A DNA stretch of 64,000 nt from Marinobacter segnicrescens (GCF_900111555.1 NZ_FOHZ01000008.1:61545-125544), one strand, 5' to 3'; positions 45,490-55,950 are shown, numbered from the stretch's first letter. Translations and numbers: made by a program. The notes: generated from the letters alone by a model not told the origin.

Positions 45490-47178
45490 CTACATTTCTT
45501 CCGGTGAGCTGATGCCCAGAAGGTCCAGGCCGTTAGCAATCACCTGCCGTACCGCCAGGTAAAGGGTCAGGCGGGCATCCCGGAGTTCGACATCGTCGAC
45601 CAGGGCCTTGTGTGCGTTGTAGTAGGTGTGGAACTGGCCGGCCAGTTCCCGGAGATAATGGGTCAGGTGATGGGGCTCGCGGGTGGCGGCCGCATTGCGG
45701 ATCAGCTCCGGGTACTTCGCCAGCTGGTTGGCCAGCTCCTTTTCCTCGTCCAGTACAAGCAGCGACAGGTTGCCAGCAACTTCGTTGCGACCACGCTGGA
45801 CTCCGTGCTCTTCGGCCAGCTTGCGAAGAACACTGCAGATGCGGGCGTGGGCGTACTGGATGTAGTAGACCGGGTTTTCATTAGTCTGGGAGCGAGCCAG
45901 GTCGATGTCGAAAGTCAGCTGCGAGTCCACCCGACGGGCGGCCAGGAAGAAACGGGTGGCATCACGGCCTACTTCGTCAATAAGGTCCCGCACAGTAACG
46001 TAGCTGCCGGCGCGCTTGGAGATCTTCACCTCCTGGCCGGACCGGGTCACCATCACCATCTGGTGCAATACATAATCCGGCCAGCCCTGGGGGATGCCGG
46101 CTTTAAGGGCCTGCAGGCCCGCACGCACCCGGGTCACGGTGGAATGGTGGTCGGCACCCTGTTCGTTAATGACGGTGGTAAAGCCGCGCTGCCATTTGTC
46201 GAGGTGGTAGGCGACATCCGGCAGAAAGTAGGTGTAGCCCCCGTCTTTCTTGCGCATGACCCGGTCCTTGTCATCGCCGAACTCGGTGGTGCGTAGCCAC
46301 ATGGCGCCGTCCTGCTCATAGGTGTAGCCGTTTTCCTTCAGGCGCTCGACGGTGGCTTCCACCTTGCCATCCCGATACAGGGAGGACTCGAGGAAGTAGA
46401 CATCGAATTCCACACCGAAGGCTTTCAGGTCGAGGTCCTGCTCCCGGCGCAGGTAGGCCACGGCAAACTCCCGAATGGCGGCCATATCGTCCGGGTCCGC
46501 TTTGCCGGTGACACCCCTGTCGTCGGCGGTCACGGTTTCGCCTTTCAGGTAGGCCTCAGCCACGTCCGTGATGTAGTCACCCCGGTAGCCATCCTCTGGC
46601 CAGGACTCGTCATCCGGCCCCAGCCCCTTGGCCCGGGCCTGGACAGACCTGGCCAGGTTGTCGATCTGGGCCCCCGCGTCGTTGTAGTAGAACTCACGGG
46701 TCACATCGTAACCGTTGGCCTCCAGCAGGCGGCACAGGCTGTCGCCGATTGCTGCCCCGCGGCCATGGCCTACGTGCAGGGGGCCAGTGGGGTTGGCCGA
46801 TACGAATTCCACCTGCACCTTCTCGCCCTGACCATCGTTATTGCGCCCGAACCCCGCGCCTTTTTGCAGGATGTCACCGGCAATGCTGACGGCGCTCTCC
46901 GCGGTCATGAAAAAGTTGATGAACCCGGGGCCGGCAATTTCCACCTTCGCAACAGCCGGGCTTTCCGGCAATCGCTCTACCAGTGCCTCTGCCAGCTTTC
47001 GTGGAGGACAGCCTGCCGCCTTGGCAGCCACCAGGGCGATATTGCAGGCGTAGTCGCCGTGGGTCTTGTCCTTGGTGTTACCAACTTGCGGCGTAAAGGA
47101 CTGGTCGGCGGGCAGGGTGCCCTCTGACTGGAGGGCGGCCAGTGCTGCGCCGAGGAGTTCGGTTACGGTGTTTTTCAT
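45490..47178 (-). CDS. argS: Arginyl-tRNA synthetase
   Basis: A 562-residue class I synthetase charging tRNA-Arg. The HIGH motif is HVGH in [14 protein letters not shown] (about residue 132), and the KMSKS position reads VKISKRAG. The N-terminal tRNA-binding domain and C-terminal anticodon-binding helical domain (DALR type, [12 protein letters not shown] and later) are complete. It lies 18 bases upstream of the SPOR gene and 130 bases downstream of priA on the same strand. Confidence 0.98.
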   Translation of the reverse strand: MKNTVTELLGAALAALQSEGTLPADQSFTPQVGNTKDKTHGDYACNIALVAAKAAGCPPRKLAEALVERLPESPAVAKVEIAGPGFINFFMTAESAVSIAGDILQKGAGFGRNNDGQGEKVQVEFVSANPTGPLHVGHGRGAAIGDSLCRLLEANGYDVTREFYYNDAGAQIDNLARSVQARAKGLGPDDESWPEDGYRGDYITDVAEAYLKGETVTADDRGVTGKADPDDMAAIREFAVAYLRREQDLDLKAFGVEFDVYFLESSLYRDGKVEATVERLKENGYTYEQDGAMWLRTTEFGDDKDRVMRKKDGGYTYFLPDVAYHLDKWQRGFTTVINEQGADHHSTVTRVRAGLQALKAGIPQGWPDYVLHQMVMVTRSGQEVKISKRAGSYVTVRDLIDEVGRDATRFFLAARRVDSQLTFDIDLARSQTNENPVYYIQYAHARICSVLRKLAEEHGVQRGRNEVAGNLSLLVLDEEKELANQLAKYPELIRNAAATREPHHLTHYLRELAGQFHTYYNAHKALVDDVELRDARLTLYLAVRQVIANGLDLLGISSPEEM

Positions 47179-47308
47179 GCTATCCGGTGACCCTTGGTTC
47201 GGGATGTGGTGTTGCTCTGATCAGATGCCCTGATCAAAAGACGCACAGAGTTTGAGGGCGGGTATTATCCCGGAAAGGGCAGGGCTTAGCAAAATCACAC
47301 GGTTTCTT

Positions 47309-49483
47309 TTACCCGGTTTCCAGCGGGTCCACATCCACCACCCAGCGCAGGTTGCCCGGCTGCCGATGTTGTTCCAGGTGCTGGCACAGTTGGGTGAGGA
47401 CCCGGTTGAGGTGGCCACGACTTTCTGATTGCAGTACCAGTTGTGCCCGGTGGCGGCCTGCCTTGCGGGCGAGTGCGGCGGGTAATGGGCCCCAGATATC
47501 GAGGGGACGTTCCGGAAGGGCTGTGCGAACCTGCTCGAGAAACGCCAGCGCCGCCTCCATGGTGGGCGCTTCTGCCCTGACGATGGCCATGGCGCGGTAA
47601 GGTGGCAGGGCGCCTTGTTCACGCTCGGCGAGCAGTTGTCTCGCAAGTGCCAGGTAATCTCCCTGGGCCAGTCTGGCCAGCAGCGGGTGGTCGCTGTGGC
47701 AGGTCTGGATCAGCACCCGCCCCGGTTTTTCACCCCGGCCAGCCCGGCCGCTCACCTGTAGCAGGGTCTGCACCATCTGTTCCGGCGCGCGAAAGTCAAC
47801 GCTGAACAGGCCTCCGTCGGCATTGATCACGACCACCAGGGTGACATTGGGAAAGTCATGGCCCTTGGCTACCATCTGGGTGCCTACGAGAACGCAGGGT
47901 TCGCCGCTGTTTACCCTGTCCAGGATATTCTGGATGCTGCCCTTGCGTTGGGTGCTGTCCCGGTCAATGCGGATGACCGGTACTTCCGGAAAGCTTTCGG
48001 CAAGTATCGCTTCGGTCTGTTCAGTGCCCTGGCCGACGGGCTCGCAGGCCTCGCCCCCGCATTTGGGGCAGCGGTGAAACGCAGGCTGTTGGTAATCGCA
48101 GTGGTGGCAGCGAAGCGCCCGGTCGCGGCGGTGATAGGTCAGGCGGGTGTCGCAGTTGGGGCACTCGGCGATATGGCCGCAATCAAAGCACATCAGTACC
48201 GGCGCAAAGCCGCGACGGTTAATGTAGACCAGCACCTGTTCACCTGCCGCCAGTGTGTCCCGGATGGCCTCTGTGGCGGGCCGGGACAGCCCGCCAGTCA
48301 GCGGGCGACTGCGGATATCGAGTAGCTGGATGGCTGGCGGCCGGGCGGAGCCAGCCCGTTCCGTCAGGTTGATTTGCCGGTATTTGCCTCGGGCGGCGTT
48401 ATGCAGGGATTCGAGTGAAGGCGTTGCTGAGCCAAGAATAACCGGACACCGGTTCCTTTGTGCCCTGAATACTGCCAGGTCCCGGGCTGAGTAACGGAAT
48501 CCCTCGCCTTGTTTGTAGGAACTGTCGTGTTCCTCATCCACCACAATGGCCTGCAGATTGGTAAACGGTAGCAGCACAGCAGACCGGGTACCGATCAGGA
48601 TGACCGGCTCCCCATTACGCACTCGTCGCCAGGTATCCAGCCGCTGACGATCGTTCAGGGCTGAGTGCCAGACCACAACGCGATCGCCGAGGTAGGAGCG
48701 GAAGCGGGCGACCGTCTGGGGCGTCAGATTGATTTCAGGTACCAGCACCAGTGCCTGGCCACTGTCATCGAGTTCGCGATGAAGGTAATGCAGATAGAGC
48801 TCGGTCTTGCCGCTGCCGGTGATGCCATAGAGCAGGCTCGCCGAAAAACCGTGACGAGCGGGGAGGGCCCGGGCTGCTTCCATCTGGGCGGTTGTCAAAG
48901 CCGGTGTGGCGAGAGGCTGTTGGTCGCTGGTTGCCGTTGACTCGGGGGGCTCGGTGGCACTGACCAGGGCGCGTTGTGCCAGGGCATTGAGCTGGCTACG
49001 GGTGAATCCCTTTTCCTTGATCTGGCCCCAGGACAGCCCATGGCCGCTCTCCTGGAGCAGTGCAAGCAATTGTTGCTGACGGTGGGCATTTGCAGGGACC
49101 TGGTTGCAGTCAGCATCCGGCTTTGGCGCCCACCACTGTTCCGCAGCTGGCGCGTCGGTGGTCCGGCCCTTGCGCAGGGCCGGGGGCAAAGCCATGAACA
49201 GGCATTCCCCCAGGGGGTGCTGGTAGTAGCTTGAAGCCCAGCCCAGTATCTCAAGTGTTTCTTCTGGCAGCGCAGGCCAGTCTTCCAGGGCCGAGGTGAC
49301 CGGTTTCAGGTCAATACCTTCCGGAGGGACGACGTTGGTTTCAACCACCAGGCCTGTGGCCCGGTAGCGTCCGAACGGAACCTGCACACGTTGGCCGGCC
49401 TGCAGCGGCACCTCGTCGGTGGCGATGTAGTCGAACAGGCGCCGGATGGGGCGATTCAGGGCAACGCGGACGATCTGGCTCAC
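47309..49483 (-). CDS. priA: Primosomal protein N' (replication restart helicase)
   Basis: A 724-residue SF2 DNA helicase that reloads the replisome at stalled forks. The N-terminal DNA-binding domain starts with RVALNRPIRRLFDY; Walker A is GITGSGKTEL, the DEAH-like box is VVDEEHDSS, and a double zinc module has CFDCGHIAECPNC, CHHCDY and CPKCGGE. A GRAGRGEKPG motif VI is present. The start is GTG 49483. It is divergent from rpmE. Confidence 0.98.
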   Translation of the reverse strand: MSQIVRVALNRPIRRLFDYIATDEVPLQAGQRVQVPFGRYRATGLVVETNVVPPEGIDLKPVTSALEDWPALPEETLEILGWASSYYQHPLGECLFMALPPALRKGRTTDAPAAEQWWAPKPDADCNQVPANAHRQQQLLALLQESGHGLSWGQIKEKGFTRSQLNALAQRALVSATEPPESTATSDQQPLATPALTTAQMEAARALPARHGFSASLLYGITGSGKTELYLHYLHRELDDSGQALVLVPEINLTPQTVARFRSYLGDRVVVWHSALNDRQRLDTWRRVRNGEPVILIGTRSAVLLPFTNLQAIVVDEEHDSSYKQGEGFRYSARDLAVFRAQRNRCPVILGSATPSLESLHNAARGKYRQINLTERAGSARPPAIQLLDIRSRPLTGGLSRPATEAIRDTLAAGEQVLVYINRRGFAPVLMCFDCGHIAECPNCDTRLTYHRRDRALRCHHCDYQQPAFHRCPKCGGEACEPVGQGTEQTEAILAESFPEVPVIRIDRDSTQRKGSIQNILDRVNSGEPCVLVGTQMVAKGHDFPNVTLVVVINADGGLFSVDFRAPEQMVQTLLQVSGRAGRGEKPGRVLIQTCHSDHPLLARLAQGDYLALARQLLAEREQGALPPYRAMAIVRAEAPTMEAALAFLEQVRTALPERPLDIWGPLPAALARKAGRHRAQLVLQSESRGHLNRVLTQLCQHLEQHRQPGNLRWVVDVDPLETG

Positions 49484-49748
49484 TGGTGTCCCGTTTGGTT
49501 AATTCACTGACCTACTGCGCGACACTGGGGCTCCAGGGCCGTGCTGGGCAAGTGTTTCGGGGGTTGCGTATCTTGCGTCGGGAAGCGATTGCACGTAAGA
49601 TGCGCGGTCTGATTCAGGCGGGGTTGATTGTGCCCTGTCTTTCCAATGGATTCAAACATGCGGTGCCCGGCGCCAAGGTATTGAAAATCGTTGCGAAACG
49701 GTCTTTTTACCCGTGACCAGGTGGCGGCATGACCGTAAGAGGTTCGCC

Positions 49749-49970
49749 ATGAAAGAAGGTATTCATCCCAAGTATCACGAGATTACCGCAACCTGCAGCT
49801 GTGGTAACTCATTCAAGACCCGGTCCACCTATGGCCAGGATCTTCAGCTGGACGTATGCTCACAGTGCCACCCGTTCTATACCGGCAAGCAGAAGGTGAT
49901 GGATACCGCTGGCCGCATCGACCGCTTCCAGAAGCGTTTCGGTGGTCGTATCGGTGGCAAGAAGGACTGA
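49749..49970 (+). CDS. rpmE: 50S ribosomal protein L31 (zinc-binding type)
   Basis: A 73-residue large-subunit protein. CSCG near residue 16 and [13 protein letters not shown] near 37 provide the four-Cys zinc site of the L31A type, as opposed to the zinc-free paralogue. ATG 49749 begins the usual MKEGIHPKY; ribosome site AAGAGG (49738-49743). A strong terminator follows the stop by about 35 bases. The region between priA and rpmE (49484-49748) likely holds both promoters; I could not define them. Confidence 0.98.
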   Translation: MKEGIHPKYHEITATCSCGNSFKTRSTYGQDLQLDVCSQCHPFYTGKQKVMDTAGRIDRFQKRFGGRIGGKKD

Positions 49971-50006
49971 TTTCGCGCCGCCCTCCGGGCAGCACCGAAG
50001 TCTGGA

Positions 50007-50031
50007 AAGCACCCCTCGGGGTGCTTTTTTT
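50007..50031 (+). terminator. Rho-independent terminator after rpmE
   Basis: Stem AGCACCCC (50008-50015) pairs with GGGGTGCT (50018-50025), followed by seven T (50025-50031). The group II intron begins four bases later. Confidence 0.93.
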
Positions 50032-50034
50032 GTG

Positions 50035-51960
50035 GTGCGCCAGGCATGGCGCGTAGCGCCTTGACGGCGCTGTTCCGGTCCAGGTGGTGCTGGGCCGGAT
50101 GACTTGGGGGTGCAAGTCCCCTGTGGGCCCGGCAAGGGGAACCACTAGCCGGACGGCAAGGGTGTCCACCGCGAGGTGGAATCTGAAGGAAGCCGCAGGC
50201 AAAGCACTGGCCTGACGAACAGGAATCGCATGAGGCGGTCACACCGGGTAAGGCGGCCATTATCGTCAAAGCCCAGTACTTGCACGGAAGGTGTGGACGT
50301 AGATGCGGCAGGTATAAGTGTGAAGGTCACGCGTCTTACCCTGGGAAGTCTGGTTTTCTGCCTCTGTGCTACTCACCTCGCGAGGGGTGGGGATGGGGAG
50401 CCAGAACTCAGCCGAGGTCATAGTAGGTGCGTTACCGCGTACTGAAGGGCCGAACATGGTTAGCCGCCAGTAGGCGGTGGGTTCTCGTGATGTGCTGATG
50501 AAGACAGAAGCGACCCAGATGGGTCAGGGCATTCAGGAAGGGGCCGGGCGGAACCCGGCAGGTACTGAAGTCCGTGTCGAGGCCGGCGCGGGGGTTCACT
50601 CGTGGACGAACGCGGAGCCGAACACGCAGATGGAGCGGGTGCTTGATCGCTCGAACCTGATGCGTGCGTATCAACGGGTGGTATCGAACAAGGGCGCTGC
50701 CGGTGTCGACCAGATGCCGGTGACCGCCTTGAAGAGCCACCTGCAACAGCACTGGCCAACATTGCGTGAGCGATTGTTGTCCGGAGACTACCATCCTCAA
50801 CCAGTACGCCGGGTCAGTATCCCTAAGCCGCAAGGTGGCGAACGGATACTGGGTATCCCGACGGTGCAGGATCGCCTGATCCAACAGGCGCTTCACCAAA
50901 CGCTAAGCCCAATGCTGGAGCCGACCTTCTCGGGTCACAGCTATGGGTTCCGCCCTGGTCGGAGTGCCCATCAGGCGGTCAAGGCGATGCAACGGCACAT
51001 CAACGACGGCCACCGCTGGGTGGTCGATCTGGACCTGGCCCAGTTCTTTGATCGGGTCAACCACGATGTGCTGATGAGCCTGCTGGCTCGTCGCATCACC
51101 GACCAACGTATACTCACTCTGATCCGGCGCTACCTGCAAGCCGGCATGCTCGAAGGTGGGCTGGTCAGCCCGAGACGCGAAGGCGCGCCGCAAGGCGGGC
51201 CTCTGTCGCCTCTACTTTCCAACGTTCTGTTGACCGAACTGGATCGGGAACTGGAGCGCCGTGGTCACCGGTTCTGTCGCTACGCGGACGACTGCAACAT
51301 TTACGTTCGCAGTCGGCGATCCGGTGAACGGGTTATGGTCAGCGTCACTCGCTTTCTGGAACGGTCTCTGCGCCTGAAAGTGAACACAGACAAGAGTGCT
51401 GTGGATCGCCCATGGCGCCGGAGCTTTCTGGGTTACAGCGTAAGCTGGCATGAAAGACAGGTAAGGTTGAGGGTTGCACCGAAGAGCCTGAAGGCTTTTA
51501 TGGCCAAGCTGCGACCACTGCTCAAGCGATCAAGGGGGCAGTCACTGAATACGACCATCCGATCCCTGAATCCGGTGCTACGGGGGTGGGCGAATTACTA
51601 TCGTCTGACGACCTCGAAACGCTCGGTGGAGGCGCTGGATGGCTGGATACGGCGGCGACTTCGCCTGATCCTGTGGCGGCAGTGGAAGCGCGCCCGCACC
51701 CGGGCGCGCAACCTAATGCGGCGCGGTCTGACGGAGCAAAGGGCTTGGATGAGTGCAACGAATGGCCGCGGTCCTTGGTGGAACAGCGGTGCATCTCACA
51801 TGAACGCGGCGCTGCCCAAGCGAGTGTTCAATGGTCTGTCTCTGGTAAGCTTGCTGGATACGATGGTTCGGCTTCAGCGCCAACCATGAACCGCCGTATA
51901 CGGAACCGTATGTACGGTGGTGTGAGAGGACGGGGGAGGTAACTCCCCCTCCTACTCAAT
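50035..51960 (+). mobile_element. Group II intron with reverse transcriptase
   Basis: The element opens with the group II 5' consensus GTGCGCC at 50035. It carries the structured 5' half (domains I-III, including GGGGGTGCAAGTCCCC and AGGTGGAATCTGAAGGAAGC), an RT/maturase gene in domain IV, a domain V-like stem (about 51893-51923, ACCGCCGTATACGG and CGTATGTACGGTGGT) and a domain VI stem, GGGGGAG/CTCCCCC, closing near 51960 with CTCAAT. It is inserted right behind the rpmE terminator, a placement typical of the terminator-targeting IIC introns, though the class is not certain. All parts look intact. Confidence 0.88.
50498..51889 (+). CDS. ltrA: Group II intron reverse transcriptase/maturase
   Basis: About 463 residues. 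RT blocks are present in order: RVSIPKPQGGERILGIPTVQ, SYGFRPGRSAHQAV, VVDLDLAQFFDRVNH, APQGGPLSPLLSNVLL, and the catalytic box RYADDCNIYV (YADD). A maturase X domain follows (WANYYRLTTSKRSVEALDGW onward). No HNH endonuclease domain is seen, so insertion would rely on single-stranded or hairpin targets. ATG 50498 is the first ATG; GTG 50477 is an alternative. Within domain IV of the intron. Confidence 0.93.
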   Translation: MKTEATQMGQGIQEGAGRNPAGTEVRVEAGAGVHSWTNAEPNTQMERVLDRSNLMRAYQRVVSNKGAAGVDQMPVTALKSHLQQHWPTLRERLLSGDYHPQPVRRVSIPKPQGGERILGIPTVQDRLIQQALHQTLSPMLEPTFSGHSYGFRPGRSAHQAVKAMQRHINDGHRWVVDLDLAQFFDRVNHDVLMSLLARRITDQRILTLIRRYLQAGMLEGGLVSPRREGAPQGGPLSPLLSNVLLTELDRELERRGHRFCRYADDCNIYVRSRRSGERVMVSVTRFLERSLRLKVNTDKSAVDRPWRRSFLGYSVSWHERQVRLRVAPKSLKAFMAKLRPLLKRSRGQSLNTTIRSLNPVLRGWANYYRLTTSKRSVEALDGWIRRRLRLILWRQWKRARTRARNLMRRGLTEQRAWMSATNGRGPWWNSGASHMNAALPKRVFNGLSLVSLLDTMVRLQRQP

Positions 51961-52123
51961 CCTGCAACTGTGTGCCGATAGGGGGTATTACGTATGGAGG
52001 GCCTTGTTTGGGGTCAGGGTTCGGTCCATAATGGCGCGCTAACATTTGCGGTGGCCCCCTCTTGGTGTCAATTCGCGAATGGTCGAAAGTCCTCTTTTAA
52101 ACGTGACAAACGGAACAGTGGCA

Positions 52124-53389
52124 ATGTCTCAAGATCTGAAAGAAGCAGCCCTTGAATATCACGCCCAGCCGCGGCCGGGTAAGCTGAGTGTCGAAATCAC
52201 CAAGCCGACCCAGACCTCCCGCGATCTTTCGCTGGCGTACAGCCCCGGGGTTGCGGAACCGGTCCGCGAGATCGCAAAGGACCCCGAGAATGCATACAAG
52301 TACACTGCCAAGGGTAACCTGGTAGCCGTTATTTCTGACGGTACCGCCATCCTCGGCCTCGGCAATCTCGGCCCCCTGGCCAGCAAGCCGGTGATGGAAG
52401 GCAAGGGTGTCCTGTTCAAGCGCTTCGCCGGTATCGATGTGTTTGATATCGAAGTCAATTCCGAGAGCCCCCAGGCGTTCATTGAAACGGTTGAGCGCAT
52501 TGCCGATACCTTCGGTGGTATCAACCTCGAAGATATCAAGGCGCCGGAATGCTTTGAGATCGAGCGTGCACTGATCGAGAAGTGCGATGTGCCGATCTTC
52601 CACGACGATCAGCACGGTACGGCCATCGTAACTGCAGCCGGCATGATCAATGCCCTCGAGCTTCAGGGTAAGAAGATTGAAGAGGCCAAGGTGGTTTGTC
52701 TGGGCGCTGGCGCTGCCGCTATCGCCTGTATGAAGCTGTTGGTCAGCTGCGGTGTTCGCTCCGAGAACATCTACATGCTGGATCGCAAGGGTGTGATCCA
52801 CTCCGGGCGTGACGACCTGAACCAGTACAAGGCCATGTTCGCCAACGATACCGACAAGCGTACCCTGGATGACGCAATTGACGGTGCGGATGTGTTCCTG
52901 GGGCTGTCTGGCCCTGACCTGTTCACTGTTGAGCAGTTGAACAAGATGGCTCCGAACCCGATCGTATTTGCGTGCTCCAACCCGGATCCGGAAATCAAGC
53001 CGGAACTGGCCATGGCAGCCCGGAATGACCTGATCATGGCGACAGGCCGTTCTGATTATCCAAACCAGGTTAACAACGTGCTTGGCTTCCCGTTCATTTT
53101 CCGTGGTGCGCTGGACGTTCGTGCGACTGCCATCAATGAAGAGATGAAAGTTGCTGCGGTTCACGCTATCCGGGAGCTGGCCAAGGAGCCGGTCCCCAAG
53201 GAGATTTGCGAAGCCTATGACGTAGACAGCCTGGAGTTCGGCAAGGACTACATCATTCCCAAGCCGATGGATGTTCGTCTGCTGGAAGTGGTGCCTGCTG
53301 CCGTCGCCCGTGCTGCGGTTGATTCCGGTGTGGCTCGCAAGGGTTATCCGGAGCACTATCCGCTCAAGTCCATGGACGATATTCGCTGA
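52124..53389 (+). CDS. maeB: NAD(P)-dependent malic enzyme
   Basis: A 421-residue enzyme that decarboxylates malate to pyruvate. It matches the MaeB N-terminal part: SLAYSPGVAEPVREIA, SDGTAILGLGNLGPLASKPV, FHDDQHGTAIVTAAGMINAL, the Rossmann loop VVCLGAGAAAIACM and FACSNPDPEIKPELA. The phosphotransacetylase-like C-terminal domain of E. coli MaeB is absent, so this is the short form. ATG 52124 is preferred; the frame extends upstream to 52046 without homology. The 163 bases between the intron and this start probably hold its promoter, possibly displaced by the intron. A bidirectional terminator follows. Confidence 0.93.
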   Translation: MSQDLKEAALEYHAQPRPGKLSVEITKPTQTSRDLSLAYSPGVAEPVREIAKDPENAYKYTAKGNLVAVISDGTAILGLGNLGPLASKPVMEGKGVLFKRFAGIDVFDIEVNSESPQAFIETVERIADTFGGINLEDIKAPECFEIERALIEKCDVPIFHDDQHGTAIVTAAGMINALELQGKKIEEAKVVCLGAGAAAIACMKLLVSCGVRSENIYMLDRKGVIHSGRDDLNQYKAMFANDTDKRTLDDAIDGADVFLGLSGPDLFTVEQLNKMAPNPIVFACSNPDPEIKPELAMAARNDLIMATGRSDYPNQVNNVLGFPFIFRGALDVRATAINEEMKVAAVHAIRELAKEPVPKEICEAYDVDSLEFGKDYIIPKPMDVRLLEVVPAAVARAAVDSGVARKGYPEHYPLKSMDDIR

Positions 53390-53405
53390 GTTTCAGCGAA
53401 CTGAG

Positions 53406-53449
53406 CCCACAAAAAAACCGACGGTGAGAGCCGTCGGTTTTTTTGTGGG
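53406..53449. terminator. Bidirectional terminator between maeB and mrcA
   Basis: A perfect palindrome: 19-base arms 53406-53424 and 53431-53449 around TGAGAG. The GC stem ACCGACGG/CCGTCGGT is flanked by seven A on one side and seven T on the other, so it can stop transcription of both convergent genes. Confidence 0.95.
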
Positions 53450-53457
53450 TGATCGCT

Positions 53458-55950
53458 TCAGAACAGGTTGCGGGGCAGGTTGGCGTCGTCTTTGCCGCCG
53501 CTGAGGCCGTTTCCGGCCTGCTCTTCGGGGACGTTGTCAGAGCGGAACACTTCCTGGATAGCGTTGTCCTGCTCCGGTGCTGCCCGTTCGCCTGTTCTGG
53601 GATCAATCCTGACCTGCACGATACCGCCCGGGCGTGCCATTTCCGATTCTGGTGTGCCTGCGAGGGCCTCACTCATATAGTCCATCCAGATCGGAAGGGC
53701 CGCCGTGCCGCCGAATTCCCTGAAGCCCAGGGTCGCTGGCTGGTCAAACCCTACCCAGGTGGTGGTGGCGATCTCATGGTTGAATCCTGAGAACCAGGCA
53801 TCTTTCTGGTCATTGGTCGTGCCGGTCTTGCCGGCCAGGTCATTCCGTTCCAGTCCTCGGGCCTTGGTGGCTGTGCCCCGCGTGATCACATCCTTCAGCA
53901 TGGAATGCAACAGGTATACCGACTGCTCATCCGCCAGGCGCTCTGCCACACGGATAGCCGGGAAGCCGACAATGGGGTCAGGCCGGTTTTCCCTCAGGCG
54001 GTCGCAATTGGTGTCGCACAGGATGGCCGGTGATGCTTCGTAGAGTACCTCGCCCTGACTGTTCTCAATGGTCTGAATCAGGTAGGGCTGAACGTCGTAG
54101 CCGCCATTGGCGATGACTGCAAAGCCGCGAGCCATGTCCATCGGCGTCAGGGAGCCGCTGCCCAGTGCCAGGGAAAGTTCCCGTGGCAGGTCATCCGTAG
54201 GTAGCTTCAGCTTGTCCAGGAAGGCAATGGTTTCATCCACGCCCAGGTCCTGGAGCAGGCGAATAGAGACCATGTTCCTGGAGCGATAAAGGGCCTCCCG
54301 CAATCGGGTGGGGCCGAGAAATTCACCGCCAGAGTTTTTGGGACGCCATCCCGGTTCTGTTTCACTGCCTTCCTGCACGATGGGCGAATCGTTATAAATG
54401 GTGGCGGGCGTCATGCCCTGGTCCAGTGCTTTCAGGTAAATGAAGGGCTTGAAAGTGGAGCCGGGCTGGCGGCGGGCCTGGATAGCGCGGTTGTACTTGG
54501 TCTGGCTGAAGCTGTATCCCCCCGAAAGGGCGCGGATGGCGCCGGTTTTCGCCTGCAGGGATATCAGGGCGCCTTCCACGTCGGGTATCTGGGCCAGGGT
54601 CATGGGAACCGGGGCGATTACAGGCGCTTCGTTCTCCCCCGAGTTTGTTTCTTCGGCGAGGTTATCACCGCTTTCGGTCGGTTCCGACGATTCACTGGGG
54701 GGCTGGCGGCGCACGTAGACAATATCGCCTTCTTCAAGCACATCCGAGACCCTGCCGGGTTCCGGGCCCATGGCGTTTGCCGTACGGTAGGCCCGCGCCC
54801 AGGTCATGGTTTCGAAGGGAATAAACCCTTTGCCAAGGTGACGGGACCAGGCCTCTGCCCGCTGTTCTTCGTCGCTGACCCGGGTAATGATCACCGGATA
54901 GAGTTCTTCAACCCTTGGGTAGGCTTCGAGTACCTCCTGGTAGGTTGCCTCGTCTCCCGGTAGCTGGTTCGTGGTGCCGGCGGGTCCGCGGTAACCGTGG
55001 CGACGATCGTAGGCTTCCAGTCCCTGCTGCAGCGCGCGGGTTGCTGCTTGCTGGTCCTCGCTGTTCACCGTCAGGGTGACCCGGAAGCCGTCGTTATAGG
55101 CCGAATCCCCATACCTGGCCACCATTTCTGCCCGCGCCATCTCGGCGACATAGTCAGCGTCCACTTCGGTGGGTGTGGTGTTGTAGCGGGCCGTGAGCGG
55201 CTGGGAGCGTGCCTCGTCACGCTGCTCTTCGGTGATATAGCCAAGCTCTGCCATTCGGCCGAGGATCCAGTCCCGGCGAATCCTGGCCCTTTCCGGGTTG
55301 GCCAGGGGATTATACGCGGAGGGGGCCTTGGGCAGGCCCGCCAGCATGGCCATTTGTGCCAGATTGAGTTGGTCCACGGGCTTGCCATAGTAGACCTGGG
55401 AGGCGGCAGCCAGGCCGTAGGCCCGATTGCCGAGATAGATCTTGTTCAGGTACAGCTCGAGTATGGTCTGCTTGTCGAGCTCCTTCTCGATCTGGAAGGA
55501 CAGCAGGATTTCATTGAATTTCCGTGCGAAGGTGCGGTCCCGGGTGAGGAAATAGTTTCGCGCCACCTGCATGGTGATGGTGCTGCCGCCTGACTGGATC
55601 TCCCCGGTTGAAGCCAGTTCGACGGCCGCCCGACCAAGGCCGATGAAGTCTACGCCAAAGTGTTCATAGAAGCGGGAATCCTCCGCGGCGAGGAAGGCCT
55701 GGAGCTGTTGTTCGGGGATTTGGTCGATTGTGACAGGCGTCCTTCTCTTTTCACCGAATTCTGCTATTAATTTGTCGTCCGATGAGTAGATCCTGAGAGG
55801 CGTCTGCAGCCGGGTATCGAGTAACTGGTGCACTGCCGGGAGCTCTGGGCGCAGGTGCAGGTAGAAGCCGGCGGCAACCAGCATGGCGGAGCTGGCCCCG
55901 AAAATGGTCAGCCAGATAAAGAAGCGTGATGCTGTAATCAGTCGGGACAT
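53458..55950 (-). CDS. mrcA: Penicillin-binding protein 1A
   Basis: An 830-residue bifunctional peptidoglycan synthase. One N-terminal membrane helix (about 10-30), then GT51 glycosyltransferase with EDSRFYEHFGVD and GGSTITMQVARN, an OB-like insert, and a transpeptidase with SxxK in PGSTFKPFIYLK, SxN in YRSRNMVSI and KTGTTNDQKDAW. The periplasmic linker near residue 420-440 is rich in Glu, Ser and Asn (SESSEPTESGDN). ATG 55950. It is divergent from pilM, the order known in Pseudomonas. The 268 bases between are AT-rich with no gene seen. Confidence 0.97.
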   Translation of the reverse strand: MSRLITASRFFIWLTIFGASSAMLVAAGFYLHLRPELPAVHQLLDTRLQTPLRIYSSDDKLIAEFGEKRRTPVTIDQIPEQQLQAFLAAEDSRFYEHFGVDFIGLGRAAVELASTGEIQSGGSTITMQVARNYFLTRDRTFARKFNEILLSFQIEKELDKQTILELYLNKIYLGNRAYGLAAASQVYYGKPVDQLNLAQMAMLAGLPKAPSAYNPLANPERARIRRDWILGRMAELGYITEEQRDEARSQPLTARYNTTPTEVDADYVAEMARAEMVARYGDSAYNDGFRVTLTVNSEDQQAATRALQQGLEAYDRRHGYRGPAGTTNQLPGDEATYQEVLEAYPRVEELYPVIITRVSDEEQRAEAWSRHLGKGFIPFETMTWARAYRTANAMGPEPGRVSDVLEEGDIVYVRRQPPSESSEPTESGDNLAEETNSGENEAPVIAPVPMTLAQIPDVEGALISLQAKTGAIRALSGGYSFSQTKYNRAIQARRQPGSTFKPFIYLKALDQGMTPATIYNDSPIVQEGSETEPGWRPKNSGGEFLGPTRLREALYRSRNMVSIRLLQDLGVDETIAFLDKLKLPTDDLPRELSLALGSGSLTPMDMARGFAVIANGGYDVQPYLIQTIENSQGEVLYEASPAILCDTNCDRLRENRPDPIVGFPAIRVAERLADEQSVYLLHSMLKDVITRGTATKARGLERNDLAGKTGTTNDQKDAWFSGFNHEIATTTWVGFDQPATLGFREFGGTAALPIWMDYMSEALAGTPESEMARPGGIVQVRIDPRTGERAAPEQDNAIQEVFRSDNVPEEQAGNGLSGGKDDANLPRNLF

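Noticed and set aside
49486..49716. Small open frame of 76 codons between priA and rpmE
   Set aside because: It has no homology I recognise and no ribosome site, and it occupies the likely promoter region of priA and rpmE.
52097..53356. Reverse-strand open frame (419 codons) opposite the malic enzyme gene
   Set aside because: A shadow of maeB; no family motifs and no ribosome site, while maeB is clearly real.
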